NCBI GenBank assembly: GCA_944345045.1
Contig: CALVMI010000002.1
Span: forward strand, 1 to 27,650
Reading direction: 5' to 3'
Source of the DNA: an uncultured Bacilli bacterium
GTDB taxonomy: Bacteria > Bacillota_I > Bacilli_A > RF39 > UBA660
DNA: 27,650 bases
Shown here: piece after piece, positions 13,057-21,317 of the stretch
Numbering within the stretch: the first letter of the stretch is position 1
Layout: each line of letters starts with the position of its first letter
Program-made: the position numbers and the translations under genes
Notes under the pieces: generated by a model
What the model was told of the DNA's origin: nothing
The model's database searches: none
The model's input: only the letters and a program-made list of their open reading frames with translations

Positions 13057-13845
13057 ATGCAAAAATTAGAAAATAAAGTTGCGATTGTTACTGGGGGTGC
13101 GATGGGTAATGGTTTAGGAATTGCTAAAGTTTTTTTGAAATATGGGGCAAAAGTAATTATTTTAGATTCTTCAAAAGAACTTGCGACAACTTTAGGTTCT
13201 TTGGAAAAAGAATTTCCAGACAAAACGATATTGGGTTATGAAGTGGATATTCGTGATAAAAAGATGCTGGATGCTATTTGTTATGATATTCATAATAAAT
13301 TTGAAAATATTGATGTTTTAGTTAATAATGCTGGTGTTTGTATATTAGAATCTTTTATGAACATGAGTGATGAGATTCGAGATAAACAATTTGATATTAA
13401 TATTAAAGGAACTTGGAATGTTACTAAAGCTGTCATTCCTTATATGAAAAAAGGAAGTATTGTGAATTTATCTAGTGTTACGGGGCCTAAAGTTGCTGAT
13501 CCTGGAGAAGTAGCGTATGCAACAACTAAAGCGGCTTTGATTGGCTTTACAAAAGGCTTAGCGGCTGATTTGGTATCTCAGGGAATTCGAGTTAATGCGA
13601 TCCTTCCTGGATATATTAGAACACCAATGGTTGAGGGGATGGCCAAACAGACAAATAAAACAGATCCGGAGAGTGTTATTCGAGGTATTGCTGATGCTAT
13701 TCCGATGAAAAGAATGGGAACGATTTATGAACTTGGTGAGTTAGCTGCCTTTTTGGCGAGTGAAGAGTCTAGTTACATAACGGCAGAGACCATTGTTTTT
13801 GATGGAGGTAGTACTTTACCTGAAACAAATAGTATGGGAGTGTAA
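13057..13845 (+). CDS. ucpA: SDR-family oxidoreductase, UcpA-like, 262 aa
   Basis: A classical short-chain dehydrogenase: Rossmann TGGAMGNGLG at the N-terminus, NNAGV in the middle, the active site made of Ser in LSSVTG and YATTK, and PGYIRTPM after it. It follows E. coli UcpA closely as I recall it: CILESFMNMSDEIRD, SSVTGPKVADPGEVAYA, RVNAILPGYIRTPMVE and the C-terminal GGSTLPETNSMGV all have near-identical counterparts. Its substrate is not firmly known; a 3-oxoacyl or sugar alcohol is usual in the group. GAGG lies 7 bases before the ATG. It has its own promoter and terminator, so it appears as an insertion in the cluster between rlmN and prpC. Cytoplasmic, probably a tetramer. Confidence 0.85.
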   Translation: MQKLENKVAIVTGGAMGNGLGIAKVFLKYGAKVIILDSSKELATTLGSLEKEFPDKTILGYEVDIRDKKMLDAICYDIHNKFENIDVLVNNAGVCILESFMNMSDEIRDKQFDINIKGTWNVTKAVIPYMKKGSIVNLSSVTGPKVADPGEVAYATTKAALIGFTKGLAADLVSQGIRVNAILPGYIRTPMVEGMAKQTNKTDPESVIRGIADAIPMKRMGTIYELGELAAFLASEESSYITAETIVFDGGSTLPETNSMGV

Positions 13846-13858
13846 ACTCTCTTTTTTT
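13836..13858 (+). terminator. Terminator overlapping the ucpA stop codon
   Basis: GGGAGT (13836-13841) pairs with ACTCTC (13846-13851), one G-T pair, tetraloop GTAA, followed by seven T. Confidence 0.7.
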
Positions 13859-13900
13859 GGACTTTTTGGTGTCAACTAAACGTATAATAAATTAAAGAAA

Positions 13901-13974
13901 TTGTCAAAAAAAATCAGATGTTTTCTATAAGAATGGACGAATTTCGCTTTTTTTGATATGCTTATTATGATAAT
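13901..13974 (+). promoter_or_regulatory. Candidate promoter region for prpC-prkC-rsgA-rpe
   Basis: Two weak solutions: TTGTCA (13901-13906) with TATAAG (13926-13931, spacer 19), and TATGAT (13966-13971) or GATAAT (13969-13974) near the gene without a good -35. An isolated TATAAT lies at 13883-13888. The 153-base gap otherwise holds only the ucpA terminator. Confidence 0.3.
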
Positions 13975-13998
13975 TAACAATATGAATGAGGTGGCATT

Positions 13999-14742
13999 AT
14001 GAAATCATATTATTTAACAGATGCAGGAAAGGTTCGCAGTCATAATGAAGATTCAGTAACGATTGTGAAAAATGGTAGTGAAGAGTATTTACTTTTGGTG
14101 GCTGATGGTATGGGGGGACATCGAGCTGGCGAAGTAGCTTCTAGTTTAGCCGTCACGCATTTTGGTAAACGCTTTTCTTCTTTAAGTAGTGTTGGAAATT
14201 TAAAGGATGCGGTAAGTTGGATAAATGATAATGTAAGTGAAATTAATGAAGCAATTTTAGATTATGCAAAAAATCATTTTGATTCAACAGGTTTAGGAAC
14301 AACACTTGTTTTAGCACTTTTGACAAAAGATTTTTTGATTTTTGGAAATGTGGGTGATTCATCAGGCTTTGTTTTAAAAAATCATCGCCTTCATAAAGTA
14401 ACAAAAGATCATACGTTAGTAAGCTTACTTGTTGAAGCTGGAGATTTGACAGAAGAAGAAGCTAGAAATCATCCAAAGAAAAATGTTTTGATGAAAGCTT
14501 TAGGTGCTAGTGAGAAAGTAGATATGGACATTTTTGAAGTTGAACGTGATGTCGATGCGATTTTGCTTTGCAGTGATGGTGTGACGAATATGTTAACCGT
14601 TGAACAAATTGAAAAAGTTTTAGATGAAGAGTTAACTATTGAAGCAAAGGTGAAAAAAATAGTACGTAAATGTAATGCTAGAGGAGGACAGGACAATATT
14701 TCAGTTGCATTTTTAAGTATGAAAAGTGGGTGTGAAGAATGA
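13999..14742 (+). CDS. prpC: PP2C-type Ser/Thr phosphatase PrpC (Stp), 247 aa
   Basis: A Mn/Mg-dependent PPM phosphatase that reverses phosphorylation by PrkC. The motifs in order: TDAGKVRSHNEDS, LLVADGMGGHRAGEVAS with the metal-binding Asp36-Gly37, DSTGLGTTLVLALL, IFGNVGDSSGFVL, ILLCSDGVTNML, and GGQDNISVAFL. All metal-ligand aspartates are present. Length is normal for bacterial PP2C. GAGGTGG precedes the ATG by about 5 bases. The stop codon overlaps the prkC start (ATGA), the usual coupling of this pair. Cytoplasmic. Confidence 0.96.
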   Translation: MKSYYLTDAGKVRSHNEDSVTIVKNGSEEYLLLVADGMGGHRAGEVASSLAVTHFGKRFSSLSSVGNLKDAVSWINDNVSEINEAILDYAKNHFDSTGLGTTLVLALLTKDFLIFGNVGDSSGFVLKNHRLHKVTKDHTLVSLLVEAGDLTEEEARNHPKKNVLMKALGASEKVDMDIFEVERDVDAILLCSDGVTNMLTVEQIEKVLDEELTIEAKVKKIVRKCNARGGQDNISVAFLSMKSGCEE

Positions 14743-16538
14743 TAATGAAGGGGCAGAAAATTAGCGATCGTTATCAAATTATCAAAGCTATTGGCGAAGG
14801 TGGTATGGCAAATGTGTATCTGGCTTATGATACCATTTTGGATCGCGATGTCGCTGTAAAAGTTTTAAGAGGCGATTTGGCAAACGATGAAAAGTTTGTA
14901 AGAAGGTTTCAAAGAGAGGCTTTATCGGCAAGTAGTCTTACTCATCCAAATATTGTTGAAGTTTATGACGTTGGCGAAGATCATGGTCAATATTATATTG
15001 TCATGGAATATGTTGAAGGAAAACATTTAAAAGATTTAATTAAAAAACGTGGTAAACTTACTTTAAGTGAAGTTATTGATATTATGCTTCAAATTACTGA
15101 TGGTATGAGTGTTGCCCATGATTCTTATATTATTCATCGTGATATAAAACCACAAAATATTATGATTTTGGAAAATGGTTTAGTGAAAATCATGGATTTT
15201 GGTATTGCGATGGCAATGAATCAAACTCAGTTAACACAGACAAATTCAATTATGGGAAGCGTTCATTATTTACCACCTGAACAAGCAAACGGTAAGGGAA
15301 GTACTTTACAAAGCGATATTTATTCTATGGGAATTGTGATGTATGAATTACTTACCGGAAAGCTTCCATATAAAGGGGATAATGCTGTTGAAATTGCCTT
15401 AAAGCATTTAAAAGAACCTTTACCTTCTATTAGAGAGGAACTTCCAAATATTCCACAAAGTGTTGAAAATATCATTATTAAGGCTACGGCTAAAAATCCG
15501 AAAAATCGGTATGCAGATGCTAGAGAAATGCATAATGATTTACTTACTTGTTTAGATGAATCTAGGGAAAATGAAGAAAAAATTAAATTGCCATATAAAG
15601 AATTTACGGAAGAGGCGAAAGCAAAACCTGTAAAAAAGGATAATAACGAATCTACCGAAAAAGAAAAGAAAGCAAAAGGTAAAGAAAGTAAAAAGAAGGA
15701 AGAAAAGGAAAGTAGTGATGAAGTATTGGCAAGACAGATTACAAAAAATGATTTAAAAAGGCAAAATAAACTTTTAATTGTACTCGCGTCTATCTTTACG
15801 CTTTTAATTGTCGCGATAACAACTGTTGTTGTTCTGATTCCTGCTTTAACAACAAATAGAGAAATTGTGGTTCCTGATGTAACAGGATATACAGTAGAAG
15901 AAGCTTTAAATGCTTTACAAGATGCTGGTTTTACAGTAGCAAGTGATCAGCAACAAATATCTTCAACAGAGATCGAATTTGGAAAAGTCGTACGAACTTC
16001 ACCACTTGCTGGAACGAAAAGAACAAAAGGTACCGAGATTACTTTATGGGTAAGTTCGGGAGATCCATCTATTACATTGGAAAATTATGTTGGTCGAAAT
16101 TATTTGGAGGTACAAGGAGCTCTTACAGCCCTTGGCTTACAAGTTATTGTTGAACCAAGGAATGTAGATATTGAAAATTATACAGAAAACGAAATTATTG
16201 AACAATCTCCTCTTCCTGGTGAAAAAGTAGCAGAGGGAGACTATGTTACTCTTTATATTCCAAATTTTGATGTTTATCCTGATTTTACAAATGGAAGTTA
16301 TACTTATGAGGATGTTGTAGATTATTTAGAGAAATATGATGTTACGGTTAATAAAAGAGAACAAGAAGATAGCGCTCATACAGCTGGAACGGTTATTGGT
16401 CAAAGTAGAGAAGCTGGAAGTTCAATTCGAAGTGGTACTTCTATTACGATAACGGTTGCCGTAGCGCCTTCAAGTACTGGAGAAGGTAGTGGTGAGGATG
16501 ATCCTACATCAGATTGTGAAGAAAGTGGCTTATGTTAA
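14739..16538 (+). CDS. prkC: PASTA-domain Ser/Thr protein kinase PrkC, 599 aa
   Basis: A membrane eukaryote-like kinase that senses muropeptides/lipid II and controls cell-wall metabolism and growth. Kinase domain about 1-270: IGEGGMANVYLA, ATP Lys41 in VAVKVL, HRDIKPQN (Asp135), DFG (Asp153) and an activation loop rich in Thr/Ser before MGSVHYLPPEQANG. A Lys/Glu-rich linker follows (about 285-335), then one transmembrane helix (about 345-370), then three extracellular PASTA repeats (from VPDVTGYT near 377; a second from ENYVGRNY; a third, more divergent one from DFTNGSYTYED). The tail ends DCEESGLC, with two Cys that could form a disulphide. The loop motif has PPEQ where SPEQ is usual. Starts by ATGA overlap with prpC and overlaps rsgA by 7 bases. 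Confidence 0.96.
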   Translation: MIMKGQKISDRYQIIKAIGEGGMANVYLAYDTILDRDVAVKVLRGDLANDEKFVRRFQREALSASSLTHPNIVEVYDVGEDHGQYYIVMEYVEGKHLKDLIKKRGKLTLSEVIDIMLQITDGMSVAHDSYIIHRDIKPQNIMILENGLVKIMDFGIAMAMNQTQLTQTNSIMGSVHYLPPEQANGKGSTLQSDIYSMGIVMYELLTGKLPYKGDNAVEIALKHLKEPLPSIREELPNIPQSVENIIIKATAKNPKNRYADAREMHNDLLTCLDESRENEEKIKLPYKEFTEEAKAKPVKKDNNESTEKEKKAKGKESKKKEEKESSDEVLARQITKNDLKRQNKLLIVLASIFTLLIVAITTVVVLIPALTTNREIVVPDVTGYTVEEALNALQDAGFTVASDQQQISSTEIEFGKVVRTSPLAGTKRTKGTEITLWVSSGDPSITLENYVGRNYLEVQGALTALGLQVIVEPRNVDIENYTENEIIEQSPLPGEKVAEGDYVTLYIPNFDVYPDFTNGSYTYEDVVDYLEKYDVTVNKREQEDSAHTAGTVIGQSREAGSSIRSGTSITITVAVAPSSTGEGSGEDDPTSDCEESGLC

Positions 16539-17395
16539 AAGGAAGAATTATTAAAAATATTAGTAATTTATACACGGTTTTATGCGGTGAGGTGACATAT
16601 GATTGTACGCCTAGAGGAAAATTTCGTTTGCAAAAGAAAACACCACTAGTTGGAGATATATGTGTTATTGATGAAGAAAATAAATATATCTTAGAATTAG
16701 AACCTCGCAAAAACGAATTAAAAAGACCTGTTGTTTGTAACGTGGATGTTACATTAATTGTCACAGCCGCGAAGAAGCCTGATTTTAGTAGTTTGTTACT
16801 TGATAAAGAACTTTCTTTATCCCTTCTTTCGTTAATCGAGCCCGTTATTTATTTTTCAAAATTGGATTTATTAAATGAAGAAGAAAGAAGAAAACTTTCA
16901 CAAATTATGAATACATATAAAGAAGCTGGTTTTACAGTTTTTGATTCAGAACATGTTTTGGAACTGACTCAATTTTTACAAAAAAAAGTAGTTGTTTTAA
17001 CAGGACAAACAGGTGCAGGAAAAAGTACACTGCTTAATAAAATTGCCCCTCATTTAAAAATAAAAACGGGTGAAATATCGGAAGCATTAAATCGTGGTAA
17101 GCATACAACTAGGCATACAGAAATTTATCATGTCTCTGGTATTGATTTTTGTGATACTCCGGGATTTTCTAGTTTAGATTTAAGCGAGTATACAAAAGAA
17201 GATATTCGAAATAGTTTTCCTGAATTTGCCTGTTTTACATGTCAGTTTAAAGATTGTATGCATTTAAAGGAAAAAGGTTGCGCGGTTAAAGAGGCGGTTT
17301 TAGAGGGAAAAATCGCCCAAAGTCGTTATGATAATTATCAAAAAATAGTAAGTGAGGAAGAATATGGAAATCGCAGTTTCGTATCTAAAAAGTAA
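16532..17395 (+). CDS. rsgA: Small ribosomal subunit biogenesis GTPase RsgA, 287 aa
   Basis: A circularly permuted GTPase that checks late 30S assembly. An N-terminal OB fold (GRIIKNISNLYTVLCGEV, GDICVIDE) is followed by the G domain with G4 (FSKLDLL) ahead of the P-loop GQTGAGKST (158-166), then a Thr-rich switch (GKHTTRHTEIY) and G3 DTPGFSS. The C-terminal zinc site is CFTCQFKDCMHLKEKGC. Conserved Gly-Ser-Gly-Val in the P-loop is Gly-Gln-Thr-Gly-Ala, a mild variant. ATG overlaps the end of prkC by 7 bases. In B. subtilis the equivalent (CpgA) is a PrkC substrate, so the neighbourhood is meaningful. Cytoplasmic, ribosome-associated. Confidence 0.95.
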   Translation: MLKGRIIKNISNLYTVLCGEVTYDCTPRGKFRLQKKTPLVGDICVIDEENKYILELEPRKNELKRPVVCNVDVTLIVTAAKKPDFSSLLLDKELSLSLLSLIEPVIYFSKLDLLNEEERRKLSQIMNTYKEAGFTVFDSEHVLELTQFLQKKVVVLTGQTGAGKSTLLNKIAPHLKIKTGEISEALNRGKHTTRHTEIYHVSGIDFCDTPGFSSLDLSEYTKEDIRNSFPEFACFTCQFKDCMHLKEKGCAVKEAVLEGKIAQSRYDNYQKIVSEEEYGNRSFVSKK

Positions 17396-17993
17396 ATATA
17401 CACCAGAAGAAACAATAGAAAAAATCGAAAAATCTCAAGCGGACTTTATTCATATGGATTTAATGGATGGTATTTTTGTTAAAAAAAAGAATGATGATTT
17501 GAATTATCATATGAATTTAGTTAGAAAAGCTATTAAGCCTTTAGATATTCATTTGATGATGAATGATCCAAAAGAAGCAATCGAAATTCTTGCTAAAATA
17601 AAACCTAAGCTTATATCTATTCATATAGAAATTGCTTCGGTAGAAGAAAATTTAAATGTAATTAGAGATTTGAAAATTGAAACGGGACTTGCTATTAATC
17701 CTGAAACAAAAATAGAAAAACTACAGCCTTTTCTTTCAAAAATTGATCAAGTTTTGGTGATGAGTGTTCATCCCGGAGAAGGTGGTCAAGCTTTTTTAGA
17801 AGAAGTGATTCCAAAACTTGTTTGGTTAAAAAATTATCGTGAGGAAAATCATTTGCATTATAAAATTGCTATTGATGGTGGTATAAATGATCAAACAATT
17901 CAAAAAGTAAAATCCTATGTAGATGTAGCTATAAGTGGCTCATATATTTGTATGAATGAAGATTTTGATAAACAAATAGCTCTTTTAAAGTAA
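17364..17993 (+). CDS. rpe: Ribulose-phosphate 3-epimerase, 209 aa
   Basis: Interconverts ribulose 5-phosphate and xylulose 5-phosphate in the pentose phosphate pathway. A TIM barrel with the metal and catalytic motifs FIHMDLMDGIFV, DIHLMMNDP, SIHIE, VLVMSVHPGEGGQAF, KIAIDGGIN (catalytic Asp) and a phosphate-binding ISGSYI. The N-terminus (MEIAVSYLKSKYTPEE) lacks the usual PSILSAD motif, so this is a divergent member. ATG 17364 has GAGG 6 bases upstream; a GTG at 17352 is also in frame. It overlaps rsgA by 32 bases, so the pair is coupled. It ends at a terminator shared with the converging rpmB. Confidence 0.9.
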   Translation: MEIAVSYLKSKYTPEETIEKIEKSQADFIHMDLMDGIFVKKKNDDLNYHMNLVRKAIKPLDIHLMMNDPKEAIEILAKIKPKLISIHIEIASVEENLNVIRDLKIETGLAINPETKIEKLQPFLSKIDQVLVMSVHPGEGGQAFLEEVIPKLVWLKNYREENHLHYKIAIDGGINDQTIQKVKSYVDVAISGSYICMNEDFDKQIALLK

Positions 17994-17994
17994 T

Positions 17995-18023
17995 AAAAAA
18001 GACTGCAGATTTGCAGTTTTTTT
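17995..18023. terminator. Bidirectional terminator between rpe and rpmB
   Basis: ACTGCA (18002-18007) pairs with TGCAGT (18012-18017) around GATT, flanked by an A run on the left and a T run on the right, so it can act on both strands. Confidence 0.85.
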
Positions 18024-18180
18024 AAGCTAATTTTTTTGCTTCACGAGCACTGATAATTACTTTTTCCCCATTAATCGTTTTCTTTTGTAAATTTAATTTT
18101 TGACGTCTTTTTGTAGCATTTAAAGCTTTACTTCTTGAATTAACAGTTAAAGGTTTTTTGGTTGTTACTTTTTTTGACAT
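18022..18180 (-). CDS. rpmB: Large ribosomal subunit protein bL28, 52 aa
   Basis: A short minus-strand gene starting with ATG at 18180 and ending with TAA at 18024-18022. The protein is MSKKVTTKK..., then NSRSKALNATKRRQKLNLQK, KTINGEKVIISAREAKKLA. It matches the bL28 pattern of Asn-Ala-x-Lys-Arg, Asn-Leu-Gln-Lys and the (V/I)SARxxK ending. The two zinc CxxC pairs seen in some bL28 are absent, and the protein is slightly shorter than usual (about 60). A GGAGGTG ribosome site lies at 18188-18194 (reverse strand). It has its own promoter and terminator. The reversed orientation after rpe is the same as in B. subtilis, which supports the identification. Confidence 0.88.
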   Translation of the reverse strand: MSKKVTTKKPLTVNSRSKALNATKRRQKLNLQKKTINGEKVIISAREAKKLA

Positions 18181-18210
18181 AATTTCACCTCCGCGTTTCT
18201 TTTCTTTAAA

Positions 18211-18239
18211 ATTTTAACAAAATATGTGTAAGAAGTCAA
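18211..18239 (-). promoter_or_regulatory. Promoter of rpmB
   Basis: On the minus strand: TTGACT (18239-18234), 17-base spacer, TAAAAT (18216-18211) with extended -10 TGT. Strong match, as expected for a ribosomal protein gene. Confidence 0.8.
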
Positions 18240-18337
18240 TTTAATTTATAAAAAAGTGGAATAAAGTGTGTTTATAAAAACTTGTGGATTTTAAAATGAA
18301 CTTTTTTGTCAAACTCTGTGATTTTACTTAACCTAAC

Positions 18338-18366
18338 TAGAATTTTTTATTAATTCTTGATATACT
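18338..18366 (+). promoter_or_regulatory. Candidate promoter of dnaE-polC
   Basis: TATACT at 18361-18366 with the weak -35 TAGAAT at 18338-18343 (17-base spacer). The leader is short and contains AAGGAGGG (18376-18383). Confidence 0.5.
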
Positions 18367-18391
18367 TATGTAAGTAAGGAGGGTGAGGCAC

Positions 18392-21313
18392 ATGTTCGTA
18401 CCGTTAAAAGTTACAACAGAATATAGCTTAATGAAAAGTTTAATTAAAGTGCCTGACCTTATTTCTTTTTTAGAAAAAAACAAATTGTCTGTTTGTGGAA
18501 TCTGCGATGAAAATTTGTTTGGCGTGATGGAATTTTATGATACTTGCATGAGTAAAAATATTCAGCCTTTAATCGGTTTAGAACTTTCTTTTTCGTCTGT
18601 TTTATTTTATGTGTATGCAAGAGGGTATGAAGGGTATATTGAATTATTAAAACTTAATACTAAGAAAGAAGAAGATACTTTATCTATTCATGATTTAGAA
18701 ACGATTTCTTCTTATGTTAATATCATTTTGCCTTATGAATATATCAATCAATATAAAGAATATGCTTCGATGTTTTCCCATTTATATATTGGATATACAA
18801 CTGAGTATGAAAAAAATAATGCCATGATTTTGACTACAAAGCTTCTTTTTTGCCCGAATTTGAAAATGTTTTTGGTTAAAGATAGTTTTTATCTTAATTT
18901 ATTAAGAGCCATTGATAGTAATAATCCTTATTCCGTTATTGAAAAAGAAGATTATAGTAAAAATTCTTTTGAATATTATCAAAAAGAGAATGTAGATGAT
19001 GAATGTTTAGAAGAATTTATTGCTACTTCAAAGGTAGAAATTCCTAAAAATAAACAATATATTCCAAAATATCAAAAAGATGTTGATTCTTTAAAATATT
19101 TAAAAGCACTTAGTATGAAAGGTTTAGCTAAACGTTTACATAATCAAATTTCAGAAGAGTATATGACTCGTTTAAAATATGAATTATCGATTATTGAAAA
19201 GATGGGGTTTGCTGATTATTTTTTAATCGTTTATGATTATGTTTTATACGCTAAGAGAAATGGCATTTTAGTTGGAGCTGGAAGAGGTAGTGCGGTTGGT
19301 TCATTAGTAAGTTATTCGCTTGGTATTACAGATGTTGATCCTTTAGAATATCATTTGCTTTTTGAAAGGTTTTTAAATCCGGAACGAGTAACTATGCCAG
19401 ATATTGATATTGATTTTGAAGAAACAAGAAGAGATGAAGTAGTTTCTTATGTGAAAAATCGATATGGGAAACAAAATGTAGCTAACATTATGACTTTTGG
19501 GACATTAAAGAGTAAACTTGTTTTACGAAGTGTTGGTAAAGCTTTAGAAATTCATCCAACTATTCTTGATTCTTTTGTTGATAAAATTGATGCCAAATTA
19601 TCTTTAAAAGAAAATTTGGAAAATCAAGATATTTCTTATTTAGTTAAATCACAGAGTAAATTAAAAGAATTGATGCAAGTTTCTTTAAAAATTGAAGGGT
19701 TAAAGAAACACATTTCCACTCATGCGGCAGGTGTTGTTATCTCTAGTGTGCCTCTTGATACGGTAATTCCAATTCATTATAATGGATCTGATATGCTTAC
19801 TGGAGTAACTATGAATTATTTAGAAGAATTAGGTCTTTTAAAAATGGATTTTTTAGCTTTGAGAAATTTAACTATTATTAAAAATATTTTAGATTTGATT
19901 GAAAAAAATACTCAGAAAAAAATTGATTTAAATAAGATTGATTTAAATGATGTAAAAGTTCTTGATTTATTTCAAAAAGCAAAGACAGTCGGTATCTTTC
20001 AATTTGAAAGTGAAGGAATGAAAAACTTTTTGCGAAAATTAAAACCAAATAGTTTTTTAGAAATTGTCTCGGCGATTGCTTTATTTAGACCTGGACCAAT
20101 GGAAAATATTGATTCTTTTATTAGAAGAAAAGAAGGAAGAGAAAAAATTTCTTATTTACATCCAGATTTAGAACCAATTTTAAAAGAAACCTATGGTATT
20201 ATTGTTTATCAAGAACAAATTATGCAGATTTTGGTGAAAGTTGGCGGTTTTTCGTTTGCTGAAGCAGATACGATTCGTCGGGCAATGAGTAAAAAGAAAA
20301 AAGAAATTATTTTAAAAGGTGAAGAAAAGTTTTTAAGCGGGGCTGAACAAAAGGGATATAGTAAAGCTTTAGCTAAGGAAATTTATGATTTGATTTTGAA
20401 ATTTGCCAATTATGGTTTTAATAAATCTCATTCTGTTTCTTATGCGTTAATCGGATATCAAATGGCCTACTTACGGGTGTATTATCCTATTTATTTTTTA
20501 GCTAACCTTTTAAATATGAATATTGATAGTACAAATAAAACAAAAGAATATATTGCTTTAGCTAAAAAAGAAGGGATAGTTGTTTTACCACCTTCTATTA
20601 ATGAAAGTGATTTTACTTATAAGATTCAAGGTCAAACTTTGCTTATGCCTTTTGGAGTTATTAAAAATTTAGGAATGGAATCAGTAAAGAATATCGTTTT
20701 AGAAAGACAAAAGGGAAAGTTTCAAGATTATTTAGATTTTGTTTCAAGAGCTTATGGAAAAGCGGTTAATAAAAAAACAATTGAATCTTTAATTTCTTCT
20801 GGAGCTTTAGATGAATTTTCTTTAAATCATAATACGATGCGAGAAAATTTAGATATTGCCTTAAATTATGCATCCCTTTTAGGAGACTTAGATGATAGTC
20901 TTGTTATGAAGCCTTCTTTAGTAAAAAAGGAAGAAGAATCTTTAGAAGAAAAAAGAAAAGAAGAGTTTGATACTTTTGGCTTTTATATTAGTAATCATCC
21001 CGCAAGTAAATATATTGATGATTCGATTATGAAATTAGAAAATATAGAAAAGTTTCATAATAAATATGTTACATGTGTTGGACTAGTAGAATATAAGAAA
21101 GAAATTTTAACTAAAAATGGTAGTAAGATGGCTTTTTTAACGATATCCGATGAGACGGCTTCGGCCAATTTTGTGGTTTTTGCTAGTGAAATGAAAGATT
21201 TAGAAAATATTAAACCAGGTGATGTGGTTTTGGTAAAAGGCAGAGTAGCTAGAAGATATATGGAATATCAAATTAATATTAATCAAATTGAAAAAATAAA
21301 CGAAGGAGTATAA
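18392..21313 (+). CDS. dnaE: DNA polymerase III subunit alpha DnaE, 973 aa
   Basis: C-family replicative polymerase. In Firmicutes DnaE extends RNA primers before hand-off to PolC. ATG 18392 is chosen (AAGGAGGG 8 bases upstream) over GTG 18383. The palm has GAGRGSAVGSLVSYSLGI and the catalytic Asp337 and Asp339 in PDIDIDFEE, with the third in LLKMDFLALRNLT (Asp486). TFGTLKSKLVLR, THAAGVVI, FQFESEGM, LFRPGPMENI and KSHSVSYALI are typical. A helix-hairpin-helix region and a C-terminal OB fold (TCVGLVEYKKE...MAFLTISDE) follow. The N-terminal PHP domain has lost metal-ligand positions (LKVTTEYS in place of HxH, GICDENLFG in place of TDHGN), so it is probably without nuclease activity. At 973 residues it is shorter than E. 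coli DnaE. PolC follows 4 bases later. Confidence 0.97.
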   Translation: MFVPLKVTTEYSLMKSLIKVPDLISFLEKNKLSVCGICDENLFGVMEFYDTCMSKNIQPLIGLELSFSSVLFYVYARGYEGYIELLKLNTKKEEDTLSIHDLETISSYVNIILPYEYINQYKEYASMFSHLYIGYTTEYEKNNAMILTTKLLFCPNLKMFLVKDSFYLNLLRAIDSNNPYSVIEKEDYSKNSFEYYQKENVDDECLEEFIATSKVEIPKNKQYIPKYQKDVDSLKYLKALSMKGLAKRLHNQISEEYMTRLKYELSIIEKMGFADYFLIVYDYVLYAKRNGILVGAGRGSAVGSLVSYSLGITDVDPLEYHLLFERFLNPERVTMPDIDIDFEETRRDEVVSYVKNRYGKQNVANIMTFGTLKSKLVLRSVGKALEIHPTILDSFVDKIDAKLSLKENLENQDISYLVKSQSKLKELMQVSLKIEGLKKHISTHAAGVVISSVPLDTVIPIHYNGSDMLTGVTMNYLEELGLLKMDFLALRNLTIIKNILDLIEKNTQKKIDLNKIDLNDVKVLDLFQKAKTVGIFQFESEGMKNFLRKLKPNSFLEIVSAIALFRPGPMENIDSFIRRKEGREKISYLHPDLEPILKETYGIIVYQEQIMQILVKVGGFSFAEADTIRRAMSKKKKEIILKGEEKFLSGAEQKGYSKALAKEIYDLILKFANYGFNKSHSVSYALIGYQMAYLRVYYPIYFLANLLNMNIDSTNKTKEYIALAKKEGIVVLPPSINESDFTYKIQGQTLLMPFGVIKNLGMESVKNIVLERQKGKFQDYLDFVSRAYGKAVNKKTIESLISSGALDEFSLNHNTMRENLDIALNYASLLGDLDDSLVMKPSLVKKEEESLEEKRKEEFDTFGFYISNHPASKYIDDSIMKLENIEKFHNKYVTCVGLVEYKKEILTKNGSKMAFLTISDETASANFVVFASEMKDLENIKPGDVVLVKGRVARRYMEYQININQIEKINEGV

Positions 21314-21317
21314 ATAT

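Noticed and set aside
9560..13880. GTGTCAACT shared by 9559-9567 and 13870-13878 upstream of two promoters
   Set aside because: A 9-base match at only two sites, differently placed relative to the promoters; not enough for an operator.
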